A DNA stretch of 64,000 nucleotides, taken from assembly GCA_013076295.1 (NCBI GenBank), contig RQOL01000466.1:682001-746000 (forward strand), given 5' to 3'. The stretch is from Sanderia malayensis (Eukaryota > Cnidaria > Scyphozoa > Semaeostomeae > Pelagiidae). Position 1 is the stretch's first letter, and each line of letters starts with the position of its first letter. Below, one piece after another: positions 44,201 through 56,009 of the stretch. Below the pieces are notes generated by a model. It ran no database searches. It was given only the letters and a program-made list of their open reading frames with translations, and was not told the DNA's origin. The translations under genes were made by a program, and so were the position numbers.

Positions 44201-47200
44201 GAACAGATGACTGCAACAGTGGTGTGGCCTAATCGTTAAGGCGCTCGGTTCGATCCCTGGGAGGTCATGCCTTCACTGGTCCGAACCCACCACATGGTTG
44301 AAACCACGAACTACAAGCTGTCAACAAACTCAGCTGTCCATCCTTGGTAGATGGTACCCAGAACATCTGGGGACAAGAAATTATACCAGCTGGACCCACA
44401 TCGGTAACAGCTATCGTAGTTGAAGTGGCCATCCAGTATAAATATTCGCACGTTTCATCAATGAAACAGCATTCGCAGATCAAAGCAGAGAACATAGATG
44501 GCGATGCGTTTATGTAACTTACGTATGATGTTTTCAATTCGCAGTCCCAACAGTCGCATGCATAATGGGCGATTTCGTTAGCCATGTGTTGTCTGAATCT
44601 CATTTTAGTCTCATCAACACCCACTTTGATCATGAATGAATGTATTCTACCCAAAAAGTACGCAACACCAGTATTTTGTAGAATTCCCTGAGAACAATAG
44701 AAGCACAAAATACGTCAGTGATGATTGGGGTTAGTAAGTGAGACTGAAACTTTAAAAGCAGCATAATAAATAAGAAGGCACAGGAAAGAAGATAACGAAC
44801 GGCGGAAACGAAAAAGTCACAAAGGTAAAGAAGAAGTACAAAGGAAAATGTACAGAAAATAAATACAGAATAAAGAATAGAAGAAATATAGAACAAGTAC
44901 ACAAAAAGGCATAAAAAAGAAAATACAGCACAAAGAAGAAGATAGCCTATAGAAGAAGAAGGCATAATACGAAAGAAGACTTGTAGACGAAAAATAAAAG
45001 GGGATAACAAAGAAAAGGAATGAAAAACTAAAAGACTGTTTAAGTTCGTATAGCTTTACCTGATCAATGGCTTGTTTCAGAGTGATCTCAACAGCAGCCT
45101 CGCCAGACATTTGGTTATTCTTGGATAGTAGCCTCACTTTCAGGTCAGCAACAGAGTCAAATTTCGGATGCTCTTTGATTTCTGGATCAACAAAATATTC
45201 TATCTCAGCCATAAGAAATTCTCTGGTTGAAAAAACACAGATGGATTATCAACCAACGACTTCTTTACTGCTTTCACGCCTGTAAATTCTCACTACAATA
45301 CACACCCGCATATAGGAACCAGTGAATTAAGAACCGTCCAGGCTGAAATCCCTGCTCAAAACAATAGAAAGACTATTGTATTTGAACAATGGGTTGGATG
45401 CACAATTCACAGGTTATTATACGCGGGTGTTTACTGTATAGGATGTCTCAGCATAACGCATCTAAAAGACTGACATCACCAAAGTAACAAGATGCCTCTG
45501 AAGGTATCATACTTGTTGGTATACCAATGAATCTCAAGAAAACCTCAAGAATAATCAATCGTAGCATGTAACAATATAAGTAACGGTAGCGATAGATAAT
45601 TAATAAACCGCATTACCTCACTCTAAGAAGACCAGCACGTGGTGAGATTTCGTTTCTGAAACTACAGCCAACCTGGGCACCTCCAAACGGTAGCTTGCCA
45701 TTATTGTACTCCAAGAGACGTTTGAAATTAAGAAAGATGCCTTGTGCTGTCTCAGGACGAAGAAACCTGATAATAAATAGATAACGAGTAATTTAAGAAT
45801 GAAATATGACAATGAAGCAACGATGACAAAATTAGAGTGAAACCCCATTTTACGGCTACTTCGTTAATACGGCCACCTCGTTATGGCCACCTCGTTATTA
45901 TGACCATGATTATAAATGTGGCCTGGAAGAGCGGCCACATTCATAATCTCGCAAAAAACCTCTTAATACGGCCAATTGTTCGTGTCCCGTTGGTTGCTGT
46001 ATTAACGAGGTTCCATTGTACCACGGCGACCCTTGAAGATTTCCTTCGTTACGCATACTGAGGGTACAATATATTATATATTAAAGAAGCAGTTCGTTGA
46101 ACAAGATGCGTAATTTACACAAGGTAGGTTTGACATATCGAAATTATACCACTCAAAACATTGTGTCCATATCCATAATAAGGTGGATCTCAAACTAACG
46201 TACCACGCCCAAATAGGTGGAAATACATATCAATCGAATAGTTTCATCTCACTGAGTCTGAATCTGCAATAACATTTACGGAGACCCCCTCGTATATGTT
46301 ATGCCCCTTTTTATCAGGGGCTTAACATATACAGTAATCACCGATCAAAAGCTCAAAAATAAGTGAAGTGGAGATAATGCTGAAGTCTGAAAAGGTGGGA
46401 TACACTAACAACCTTAAAGTTGCCCTCGATCCGTGATAATTTCATTTCTCAGATACCAACCCTGGTAAGATTCCACTCGGCCCAATAGATGTACCAAACA
46501 TCAAATTGAATTCCACTGGTTCAGTGAGTTCATTGTTTGTCACTGGTGCCTTTGCTCCATGTTTTTGCAACTGTTCCCAAATCTCTTCCTTTTTGAAGTT
46601 ATCAATCCGATTAATGATCTGCTGGTATTCATCTTTCTTTTCTTTGCTGACCTTCTTAGCCTGCATCAGTTTCTCCATGTGGCCTAAAATGCAACAGAAC
46701 TCCCGATACCATATTCTGTTGATGCATGGCTGAGTACAACCAAAACATATTGAGTCCTTGTTCAAATCAACTGTGATGAATCAGATGCATATATGTATGC
46801 CACGCAACCTACAGAAATGCAAGCAAAAATATCCAAAAGTATACCTTGCAAAAGGTGATCAGCGCGGAAGCATTCTCCAGTTTTACAGTCTTTTACCATG
46901 ATATCTGTAAATCTCTCCAAATGACCAGACGCTCTATTGTAAAATGGTTGAAAAATGTCTGATGTTTGAGTCTAGTTAGGTTAAACAAATAGTGAAATAG
47001 CAGTTATGTGCAATCATATGTGAGGGTAAAACTATTGAAAATATCATCACTCAGACTTGAATTGTAATGGTGCTAAATGGAAATTGTATAAAATGACAGT
47101 CCACCTATCAAGGGTGAAATATAGTTGTATAAAAGCTGGCAAAGATATTAGATTTCACCCAAAAAACTGCTTAAAATCAGATGATGCAATACCAGGCAAC

Positions 47201-48667
47201 AACAATTGAGATAATTTTCTCTGAGACCTCATTTCAACTGGCAATGTGACTTATCAAGGTGAAGTGAATGCTTTTACACATGTCTTGAACTAAATAAAAT
47301 TGTTATCAATTGAGCTTCAGCACCATTGTTAACCCTTATTCAAACCGATTCGGCCAGCTGAAAGCATGTATTCAGGTATAATAAGAGATATTTTTAATAC
47401 ATACTTTAAAATCTGGGATGGTGTAAGCTGTGTGCACCGGACCTCAAGAAATTGCTCTTCCAAAACAAAATGCGACCTCCAAAGATTGACAATATTTGTT
47501 TCCATGGCACATCCAACTGGGCCAAAATCATACAGACCGGCAACACCTATGACAAGCATTAAAATGTTAATCGTACCATAATCAAATGCCTTATTATCAA
47601 ACGGAAAATCATGAATACAATAATATTCACCTCCATAGATCTCAAATGCTGGTGTGTAGAAAAATCTTCTCTTCAAAAGATCTTCCAGTTTTCCTCTGTC
47701 AAATTTTTCTGCTGGACCATCAAGCTCCAACTCCTAACAAACAAGCACAACATAGAATCAATGATGCTCACAGCAAAAATGCTTTCAGAGACAATTTGAA
47801 AGGCCCTCAAGCATTGGGGACCTTTCACTGCAACCTGCAGTCTTCAAATTACTTGAGCCTGACTTTAATGCAGACTGCACATACCTTGGTTTCTAGAAGC
47901 TTCTTTCTTGCTTTAAGTTCCCTGACAGCAACATCTACTTCTAAGATGGGAGCTCCAGTCGCCTTTAGCTTCCTTACAAGATCACCCTGGAAAAGCCATC
48001 AGATCTTCAATAAAGAACATATGCAAGTCCATCTGCAGAATGTGGCAGCTGGGTTGGCATGCATAAAGCAATTTGCAGTAGAAGAACTGCACCCAAAAAT
48101 CTCTAATTCAAAAATTTTGACACACACATCATATACAAGTAAATGACAAATTAGAAAAATTTGGTAATTCTGGGATCAAGTTATGCACTGCACCTAAGAA
48201 AATTTTGAGTGGATGATGTACATGTTAAAATTTTTTCTGCACAAGCAAAATTTTGAAAATTTCTGCCTCTGCAGAATCGTAATGCAAGAAGAAAAGTCAA
48301 TAGCATCTGCAATACCATCAATCAGTTATTAAATTTGACAAATTGTTTATACTATACTTGATGAAAAGTCATGAGTTGAGAGTTAACTTAATACCATCGT
48401 TTTGAAATTCAATGATACAAACTTGAGTTAAAAAATCGCACTTATATATTCTACTTCAGATATAGTTATAGATGTTCATATAAATACCTGTTCTTTGACA
48501 GATTTTCTAAAACTTGCCAAAACATCTTGGCCTTGACCTCCTGTTTCTGTTGACATTTTACGTAATGTTGAGTAAAACCCAGAAATTATGGTTTTGTTAA
48601 TTCGAAAGGAAGTGAATACTCTATCTTCTTTTATGCGAATAACACTTCTGCAAAGAGACTGCAGCAT
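41286..48667 (-). CDS. GARS1: Glycyl-tRNA synthetase, mitochondrial and cytosolic
   Basis: Class II synthetase charging tRNA-Gly. Sixteen exons: 48488-48667, 47885-47986, 47631-47733, 47405-47546, 46845-46933, 46461-46683, 45617-45766, 45060-45222, 44523-44687, 43929-44018, 43408-43559, 43239-43327, 42802-42911, 42619-42712, 41979-42169 and 41286-41396. They give 717 residues from 48667 (human 739) with all phases fitting. An N-terminal WHEP domain (about 40-95) is followed by [32 protein letters not shown], the RVREF motif, [30 protein letters not shown] and an anticodon-binding domain with [16 protein letters not shown]. The ATG at 48667 gives a presequence rich in Arg/Ser; the ATG at 48556 (MSTETGGQ) gives the cytosolic form. 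The donor of exon 43929-44018 is inferred (CAG/GTTGAC) and the least certain. Introns hold several MITEs. Confidence 0.96.
42407..42441. repeat. Perfect 13-bp hairpin in a GARS1 intron
   Basis: CTACTCCCCAGAG (42407-42419) and its exact complement (42429-42441) with a 9-base loop. Confidence 0.8.
42979..43118. mobile_element. Palindromic MITE in a GARS1 intron
   Basis: About 140 bp. The two ends are imperfect inverted repeats of about 50 bp beginning TGGTTTCCATATAGTC on the left and TGGTTTCCACATAGTCG on the complement of the right, continuing through GAGGGTCG and AAAGGATT. Target duplication not resolved. Confidence 0.75.
44225..44257 (+). mobile_element. Compressed tRNA-like SINE head
   Basis: A box A match (TGGCCTAATCGTTAAGG, 44225-44241) is followed only five bases later by a perfect box B (GGTTCGATCCC, 44247-44257). 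In a tRNA the two are about 30 or more bases apart, so the anticodon arm is deleted. The SINE body probably extends right but its end is unclear. It sits in a GARS1 intron, antisense to the gene. Confidence 0.55.
45296..45436. mobile_element. TA-flanked MITE, copy 2 (mariner-like)
   Basis: About 141 bp in a GARS1 intron, flanked by TA (45294-45295, 45437-45438). Same family as 33042-33190 in opposite orientation; the interior shares GTTCAAATACAATAG with that copy on the complementary strand. Confidence 0.85.
45835..46018. mobile_element. Tigger/pogo-like MITE
   Basis: The ends carry the Tigger-type pattern: TTCGTTAATACGGCCACC on the left and, on the complement of the right, GGAACCTCGTTAATACAGC. 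TA flanks both ends. About 184 bp, in a GARS1 intron. Confidence 0.65.
46292..46332. repeat. 17-bp hairpin with one mismatch
   Basis: GTATATGTTATGCCCCT (46292-46308) pairs with 46316-46332 except for one base; the loop is 7 bases. It lies in the same GARS1 intron as the Tigger-like MITE and may be another MITE fragment. Confidence 0.75.
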
Positions 48668-49432
48668 ATAAATTGCCCTGGAGGTGTTCAGAGACACACC
48701 AACAATGACTCAGTAGGTAGGCCCATATGCAATGAAAGTAACATGAATCAGCGTCAGACAATTATCAAAAGTTTTCAACAACGTTATCAAGGTGTTCTTA
48801 ATACAATGCATGTTATAGTTCTAAACCGGAAGCAAATGTAGCACGTGGAGAGGTGATATAACAATAAGAGGCAGTTTCAATATGCTGTATGGAAAATTGT
48901 ATTTTTTTGGTTGATGAGAAATTGCTGTAAAAATGTTTCTGTTAACTTTACTTGTGAATCAAGCGAAGAAATACCAAGTCGATTGCTTTAGAACAGATTT
49001 GCGGTAATTTACGTTAACTTTTCCGTGTTATTTTACAAGCTTCAGGTTTGTACTTCGCACCACCGAACTCAAATTCAAATTGAGAGGTTAAGGTTCTAGG
49101 CCAGGCCAGAGAGTTGCTGCACTGCATGCACTGCAACACAATACTGCAAGGCTATCATGCTGTCAGAGCCCCGTATTTACCTGTCTGTTAGCCATGCACG
49201 AAAGTCCGTAAGCCTGATGTAACTTGAATCGCTTTATTTTGGAATCGTAGGTCTTGTTTGCTGATCTCAAGCGCTCTTTCCAAATCCTTGAAAACTGCTT
49301 CCTCCAGACAGAGTAAAGCCAAGGTTAATTTAGTATGTTGTTATCGTGCCAAACTCAATAAATAATACTGCATATGAATAATCTATCTTTTTAACCCCTG
49401 CAATTTCTGATTTCCATTGTAAATATTTTAAG
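48668..49432. promoter_or_regulatory. Divergent promoter region, GARS1/GTPBP10
   Basis: Separates two head-to-head genes whose products both serve translation (tRNA charging; mitochondrial ribosome assembly). It must also contain the missing first coding exon of GTPBP10. No TATA box is apparent. Confidence 0.4.
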
Positions 49433-52400
49433 AGAAAACGAGGATTGCTGGTGGACAAGATTCGCATCTATGCAAGAGCAGGATCAGGTGGCATGGGCTG
49501 CCCCTCAAGTGGGGGTGCTGGGGGCAACGGAGGAGATGTATTTGCTCAATGTGTGGATGGTGCATCACTGTCTCAGTATGCAATGCATGGAAACAGAAGA
49601 CACACCGCAGAGCATGGAACGCATTGCAAGTATGGAATATCTTGGTGCTTCTGTGTCCGGGCACAAATAGCACAGTTGACATCCACTATCTTGAGAATGC
49701 CTGCTATTTCATGCATTGCATTTTGACTTCCTTTGAGTTTCAGATAGTGGTTGTCAACCATATATAGATATAGATAATAGCAATGTTAGTAAGATGAAAT
49801 AGCAAGGTGCAAAAGACATATACAGTATACAGTACAGTATATACAGTATATATAGTATACTCGTGGAATGTTCTTAATTATTTCATCTTGTAGGAAAGCA
49901 AAAAGTGAAGGGAAGGCAGGCAGGAACAAAACATTGACAGTCCCTGCCGGGACCATCATTTATAGAGAAAACAACTCTGTTCTTAAGAACCTTGACTCTT
50001 TTGGCGAAAAAGTGCTTTTAGTCAAAGGTGGAAAAGGTGGCTCACACCAGACGGAAAAATTCAATGGAATCAAGGGACAAAGAGAAATATTCACATTTGA
50101 ATTAAAACTCCTTGGTGATGTTGGCCTGGCTGGGTAAGATTTACTGTAAAGCTTCAAGCTGAAAATCTAGTAGATCTTCCAACTTAGGGGGCTTTTAACA
50201 ACTTTTCTTACTGCCAAAATGTGTTTCTCTTATAAAAGACTAATTTATTCTTTGTCTTGTGAACTTTTCTTACCATAAAAAAGACAACATGTGCAGCCTA
50301 TGTCAATGAATAATAATCTTTGTTTTAGATTTCCGAATGCAGGAAAATCAACTCTTTTAAGAAGTATATCTAGTGCTACACCCAGAGTGGCCGACTATGC
50401 CTGTAAGTGCGAGCGTAATCAAGTGAAAGAACACAAATGAAATATTTCTGCTTCATTAACACAATCCCATTCTACTCTATTTACCGACTTCTGCAAATAA
50501 TTTTAATATTAATCAATCTGTTGTAAATAATTTCAATGTCAATCAATCTGTTGTAAATAATTTCAATGTCAGTCAATCTGTTGTAAATAATTTAAATGTC
50601 AATCAATCAGTTGAATATTGTTGCTTTCTCATTTAGTTACAACGCTACGGCCAACAGTGGGACAAGTAAAATATCCCGACCATACAACGGTAAGCCTCTT
50701 GGTTTTAAAAGCACAACGATCCCTTAAGACAATGTGATATTCAGTCGCTCGAAAATGAGGCGCGTGATTGCAAGTAATTGTAATGCTATTCCCTCTTATC
50801 AGGTGAGCTATACTGATCTTCCTGGCCTGATTGAAGATGCGCATTTGAATCGTGGAATGGGTCACAAGTTTTTACGACACATTGAGCGTACTAAAGCTAT
50901 ACTGATTGTGGTATGACCATTCCTTTTTCTATTGCTTCTTGCATCTTGTGCTCTTTTGTAACTCTGTTCAACTTCCCCAGTATTTCCTATCTTCAGGCAT
51001 TCTTTCCTGGCGTATCTTCATAGAAGAGCCTTCCTCTTGTTTTAAATGTCTCTTTGTAACTACAATAGGGGTCAAAGTCCTTGGGGCGCTTGTAAAACTA
51101 CGAGCAAAGGCTATGAAGCCGTAAGCTTATTTTTTGTGGGCTTCATTCAATACCCCATTCCCTCTAAAACAACGTTGCTCTCTCAATCAGACCCTGCGAT
51201 CATCGTGCAAAAGAATTTCGTTAATGTTATATAAGACTGTCTGTAAGAGTCAACATTGTTTGGAAGAGAATGGGGGATGAAGGATACGTGCGAAAGTCGC
51301 AAGTGTCCCAGGACTTTTGTCCCCTATTGCACCTTGTTCCTACGAATTCTCACACACCTGCTTTCTTCTGCTGTAATGACCGGCCGACTGACCTTGTCGC
51401 AAGTTCTTCTTCAAAACAGGTAGATATAAATGGATTTCAATTGAAAGAAGGATATCCAATGCGAACACCAATTGAAACAATCGCTCTCCTTCTACGGGTA
51501 TGGACAACAAATATCTAGAAAACACAAAAGCAGATAGAAAACACTAAAACAGATAGAAAACAATAAAACAGATAGAAATTTCGAGGATAGAGATATATTT
51601 AATGAATAGATGGGTAGAATAGGTAGACATTTCAAGATAGATAGAACACTTAAGATTAGATCGAAATCTCAAAAGTAGATAGAAAGTTTCTCACCTGCGT
51701 TCACAGTTTCATGCACGTTTCGTCTTCTCCAGGAGCTGTATTTATACCAAAACGACCTGATTTCCAGAAGTATGGTTTTGGCTCTTAATAAGATCGATAC
51801 AGATCCAACAGGCACGATTGTCTCTAAAATCAAAGACCAAATTATTAATATCGATAAAGGTAAGGGGCGGGTCTTTTTATTCTTTCTATTTTGTGGAAAA
51901 AATTCTTCGATTCTAAGTTTTGTTGGTCAGCATTTTTTCTTCAATACTATAATGTGGGTCACTGTTTGGTTACAATTGATTAAGTTGTATTTGACACCTA
52001 TTTGTTTACAGTATTATCAAGTATGAGCGTGGTTGGCTGGTGCACCCGCTTGAAAGTGTGAAGACGCGTGCCAGTACACGGTGCGTTTCCCATGCGGGCA
52101 AGAATGAGGCACCATGTCACTATGCTTGTTTTCCTAATCATTGTAATCACGAATAGAACTGTAATCATAACTAGAATAAGGAAAATCAGAGAGATGGAGG
52201 GTAAAGAAAAGTCATGTGGTACAGTGGCGGCCTTGGGCCAGCCGTATACCGCTTTAGCAATTCAAGTGCGTTGTCTTCATTGAGTTAAACCTTAAAGCGT
52301 TACAGCACCATCGCAGTCGGCATGTAGCGTTTAGGGTGTGTACGCTTTGGTTCTTTTGTAGCGTGTAGAGAGTGCTTCGGCCCGAAGGCCTAGGCCAGAA

Positions 52401-52802
52401 ATATACAATTGTCTTGATAACTTTAGAGATCTTTCTTGTATCGAATCAACAGTAAAACTAACTTATCTTACACAGAACATGAATTATAACACTGTTAACA
52501 AACAAGCTACCGTCCCTAGCTCTGGGGTTCGACTACAGAGTCTATCCCATGAAAATACCGAAATGAAATACTTCATAGATTAAGTCTAATGCCTTTTATT
52601 TGTAGATATTCCGAAACTATTTGGCGAGGAAGAAAGGGAACCAGTGATACAATCGATGAAAAACTTCACGGAAAATGATTTTGACAATGTTGTTTGTATC
52701 TCTGCCAAAAATGGCGATGGGTTGGTTGAATTGACTGATAGACTGCGAAATATTGTATTATCTTTGAAAGAATGTAATGCAGATGTTGAAGATTTTAATT
52801 AA
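49433..52802 (+). CDS. GTPBP10: GTPBP10, mitochondrial Obg-family GTPase (exon 1 missing)
   Basis: Obg/CgtA GTPase acting in late mitochondrial large-subunit assembly. Exons 49433-49629, 49894-50133, 50329-50402, 50637-50689, 50803-50910, 51420-51497, 51733-51859 and 52606-52802 give 357 residues in continuous phase. The Obg fold is marked by [20 protein letters not shown] and [11 protein letters not shown]. The G domain has G1 [10 protein letters not shown]2 region FTTLRP, G3 DLPGL, G4 NKID and G5 [26 protein letters not shown] is diagnostic of GTPBP10/MTG2-type proteins. The exon at 49433 opens in phase 0 after a TTTTAAG acceptor; the initiator exon lies upstream and I could not identify it. 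Confidence 0.9.
50491..50610 (+). repeat. Four-copy 30-bp tandem repeat
   Basis: The unit begins TTGTAAATAATTTCAATGTC and recurs at 50491, 50521, 50551 and 50581. Copies 2 and 3 differ at one position; the first is the most diverged. In a GTPBP10 intron. Confidence 0.9.
51522..51680 (+). repeat. Degenerate CAGATAGAAA minisatellite
   Basis: About ten irregular copies of (C/A)AGATAGAAA separated by ACA- and TTTC-rich spacers in a GTPBP10 intron. Confidence 0.6.
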
Positions 52803-55063
52803 ACAGGATATATTCTAATTGTTTGACTTTCTGCAATATGTGTTTTTATATTTTAATTGGAGGTACTAAAAAGCCAATTGCTGCTTGCATCCTTTATGTT
52901 TTTGGTACGTTATTTAATGAAGGGTTTGCAACTGCTTTTCAAGGTGCTGTGGTCAAGATTTTAAAGCAGCGGAAAAGATGCAAAAGATGTAGAAAACTAT
53001 TTGACATGTTTTTTATGAAATCCCTGTCTTCTTTTATTGTTTTTTGAGTTTTACATACATATGATTCCAGTCATTATTCTGCGGTTTGACCAGATGGTGT
53101 ACCGGCCGCAGAATTTGTTGAACGGCAAATCGGGATTATCGACCGTAAAAGTTTATTCCCACTCAAGCAATCCTGGCCGGTAGGTTAACTTGAGATAACA
53201 TTAATCACAAATTGGCCTCTTTTCGGTTTATCGAATCTGGCAGCCCTGCTGGCATATGGCAGCCCTGCCTGAGCCATATGACCAACTGCATTCATGTCGT
53301 ACGTGCGACTTGTCACTTGCGTAACGCGGCGTGCCTAAAAGATTGAATGCCATCAAAGATGTTGTAAGTATTCATTCTATCTGGTCAAAGCTCCTTGATT
53401 TTTGAGCATTTTGGCCATTATTGGAGTGTATATCCCCAAATAATTATGTTTTTGCTAATCGCTTTGAACACCGTCGGACCACGACTGTTTTGCTTTGGGA
53501 GTGTTATATTGACCGATCTTAAAAGTCCAAACCAAAGCGAAAAAATACAGGTATACAGCATGTCCAGGCTGGTATAGTTTGATCTCAATAGCGGAACAAA
53601 GGTTACTTTCCTGTCGTATACATAGGCCTTCATTATTTTGTTTGCATTATTGATTATTAAACACCTGTCATGCCTTTATACGAAATGAAATTTAACGTTT
53701 TAAGATTCCAAGATATACATTTTTATACCAAAATCCTAATGCTAGACAGAACAGAACTTCATAAATTTTTAGCACTGCATATATAAATTCGATCAGAGAA
53801 AGAGGTAGTAAATTTGAGAATATAACCTCAAACGTCGAACAAGGTTCAAATTTCAAGGTTTTCCCATCTACACATACTATCTTTGGTAACAAAATGTGAA
53901 GCTACAATTAGGAACTCTTGAGGAACGCTTAGCACCTACAATCTGGTCAAAACAGGTCTTTAACTGCGGAACTTTATGAACTAGGCCATGGGCTTTGTTC
54001 TTCATGAAAAAACACTTTCCAGGAAACCATTTCCTCGGATATGTTTTTCCAGCAAGCCATTAATCATTGGTATTATCACAAATAAAAAGCAGCATTACAC
54101 ATTGTTAATTTCCGTTAATCAATATATTCATCACTTTTATCCTCGAAAAGAATGCGGTATTGGTATCTAAAGTTTCTTAATTACTCTCTTGTGAATTCAT
54201 ATTCATTACGAACTACGAACAGCATGACAATGACACACAATACAAAGGTTATTACACACAACAATCAATGTCCAATCAATATTACCGACCCCTGACCTAT
54301 AGCCCCGACCCCGGTATATAATAACTGGATGAAATGTGATCATGAGTTTATAGGATGACTTTTGGATAACTTTTGATAAAACTTCGTAACTTCACATTTG
54401 AAAACTTTGAAGATTGTTTGTTATTGTAGTGCAAATACATTAATTCTATTTTTTGCGGACTTTCTTCTTGTTTTTTCAACATACTTGGACATAGATATCG
54501 CAGCAAAAACAGCATATCTTACTAGCAATTTTGGTCTATACAGAATAAGCCCCCTTGAATAAGACCCTCGAGTAGGCCCCACCCTAACATATTTTTTGCG
54601 AAATACACGTTTTTTATTTTATAAGAAACCTAGCTCAAGCCCTACTAGTAAAAGTTTCTTAAATTTTCTATTGTTTTCTATTGTTAAGGAAAACAATAGA
54701 ACAAAAGAATCTATTGTAATTTGGCACAAATTCTACTAGTAAGTTTCTTATAAAGTGGTTTCTTATAAAAAAGACGTGTAAGCCCCCTGGCGGGGGGGGG
54801 TACTTAATCGAGGACTTGCGGTATACGGGCCGAGGCTGTAGGGTCAGGACCGGTAATTATTGATAGCTCGATAATCACAAAGAACATTTTTATGAGGCGC
54901 CAATGCAGACAATATTTAGAAGAGCATAGTATAAATGCCGCCAAACTTTTAAAAGTATAGTGCATTATGGCATGTTATTATAGACATCAGAGCCACCACG
55001 ACCCGAACGACCCAACCTCGGGTATTCTCCTCCTACTATGTGAATTGCAGTTGACATCGGATA
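52803..55063. other. Intergenic, repeats only
   Basis: No gene is seen. A 13-bp perfect inverted repeat (54666-54678 with 54689-54701) lies in a region where TTTCTTATAA recurs; the same motif recurs near 56275 and 56570, suggesting a dispersed repeat family. A run of nine or more G follows at about 54793. Confidence 0.45.
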
Positions 55064-55195
55064 ACTCAAACATTCGCTTGCTCGAACAAATTTTCATATC
55101 ACTTGGTTTTGCTATAGCGTTACGTATATAACTCACTGCTCGCTATCTCGAATACCCGCTAACTTGAACATTCGCTTGCTCGAACGAACAAGCGA
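55064..55195 (+). repeat. Degenerate Tigger-like repeat block
   Basis: AACATTCGCTTGCTCGAAC occurs at about 55069 and, nearly identical, at about 55168, separated by TCTCGAATACCCGCTAAC-type sequence. The CTCGAA-rich alternation resembles decayed Tigger/pogo ends. It abuts the LicD-family open frame and supplies its apparent N-terminus. Confidence 0.45.
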
Positions 55196-56009
55196 GTTGA
55201 TAAAGAAGTTTGACAAAGATCAGCCTTCTCCTAGGCCGTTTAAAAAGCTTCTCGGCTCGAAAAGTCGATTTGCAAACGGCGCTATTGCGTGTGAGGACGT
55301 TCGCCACTTTGGAAAAACAGTACTCAGGCAAACGCAGTTGGCAATTGCTAGATTGGTGTTCGTGTTTGATCGTATATGCAGAAGACACGGTATAAAGTAT
55401 TGGATGATGAGGGGCTCTTTGCTCGGTACTGTTCGACACAAAGGCTTCATTCCATGGGATAACGATCAAGACATTGGCATCCTTCGAGAAGATTTTGAGA
55501 AGTTTCGTATCTATTCACACGAGTTGCCCTCGGATATATTCTTCCAGAACAGATCCAGTGACAAAGAGTATAATAAATTCAAGTATGTTCCTGGTGGTAA
55601 ATTGCGCGACAACAAAGGGTGCTACGGGTTCTGTGCTGAAGGACCTTGCAAACACCACAATGGCCTTCAAATTGATATCTTCATATTTGAGGTTAAAGAC
55701 AATGCCATGATTGAAGAGTATTCGTCGACAAAAGGGCTTTATAAAATTGACATTTTCCCACTAAAAGAACTAGAATTCGAAGGGTTTCCAGTGTACGTTC
55801 CAAAGAATTATGAGAAAATGTTACGGCTTAAATACGGTGCTAATTACATGACATACCCATCAGAACGGTTCCAGTGTCCCCAGGATGGCCAGATTGGTGT
55901 ACCATGGTATTCTAGTGAACAAATTGAAAATATGACTGAAGGCGAAAGACAACTAGTTATTAGTTCCTCTGTTCTCAAAAAGCAGTTTAAATTTTTGTGG
56001 AATCTTTGA
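55164..56009 (+). CDS. LicD-family phosphotransferase, 5' end missing
   Basis: One long exon encoding about 280 residues. GSLLGTVRHKGFIPWDNDQD is the signature of LicD/fukutin-type nucleotidyltransferases, which transfer phosphorylcholine, ribitol-phosphate or similar groups onto glycans, with the WDNDQD metal-binding aspartates intact. A Cys-rich stretch with CYGFCAEGPCKHHNGLQIDI and a C-terminal YMTYPSERFQCPQD also look conserved. The frame is open back to 55065 but has no ATG; the first internal ATG (55404) falls just before the catalytic motif. Animal homologues are usually type II Golgi proteins, so an upstream exon with the membrane anchor should exist. Residues before about ELIKKF come from repeat sequence. 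It could be a 5'-truncated copy. Confidence 0.75.
   Translation: MNIRLLERTSELIKKFDKDQPSPRPFKKLLGSKSRFANGAIACEDVRHFGKTVLRQTQLAIARLVFVFDRICRRHGIKYWMMRGSLLGTVRHKGFIPWDNDQDIGILREDFEKFRIYSHELPSDIFFQNRSSDKEYNKFKYVPGGKLRDNKGCYGFCAEGPCKHHNGLQIDIFIFEVKDNAMIEEYSSTKGLYKIDIFPLKELEFEGFPVYVPKNYEKMLRLKYGANYMTYPSERFQCPQDGQIGVPWYSSEQIENMTEGERQLVISSSVLKKQFKFLWNL

Noticed and set aside
52520..52545. Possible tRNA box B (GGGGTTCGACTAC)
   Set aside because: No box A at a suitable distance and no cloverleaf could be drawn.
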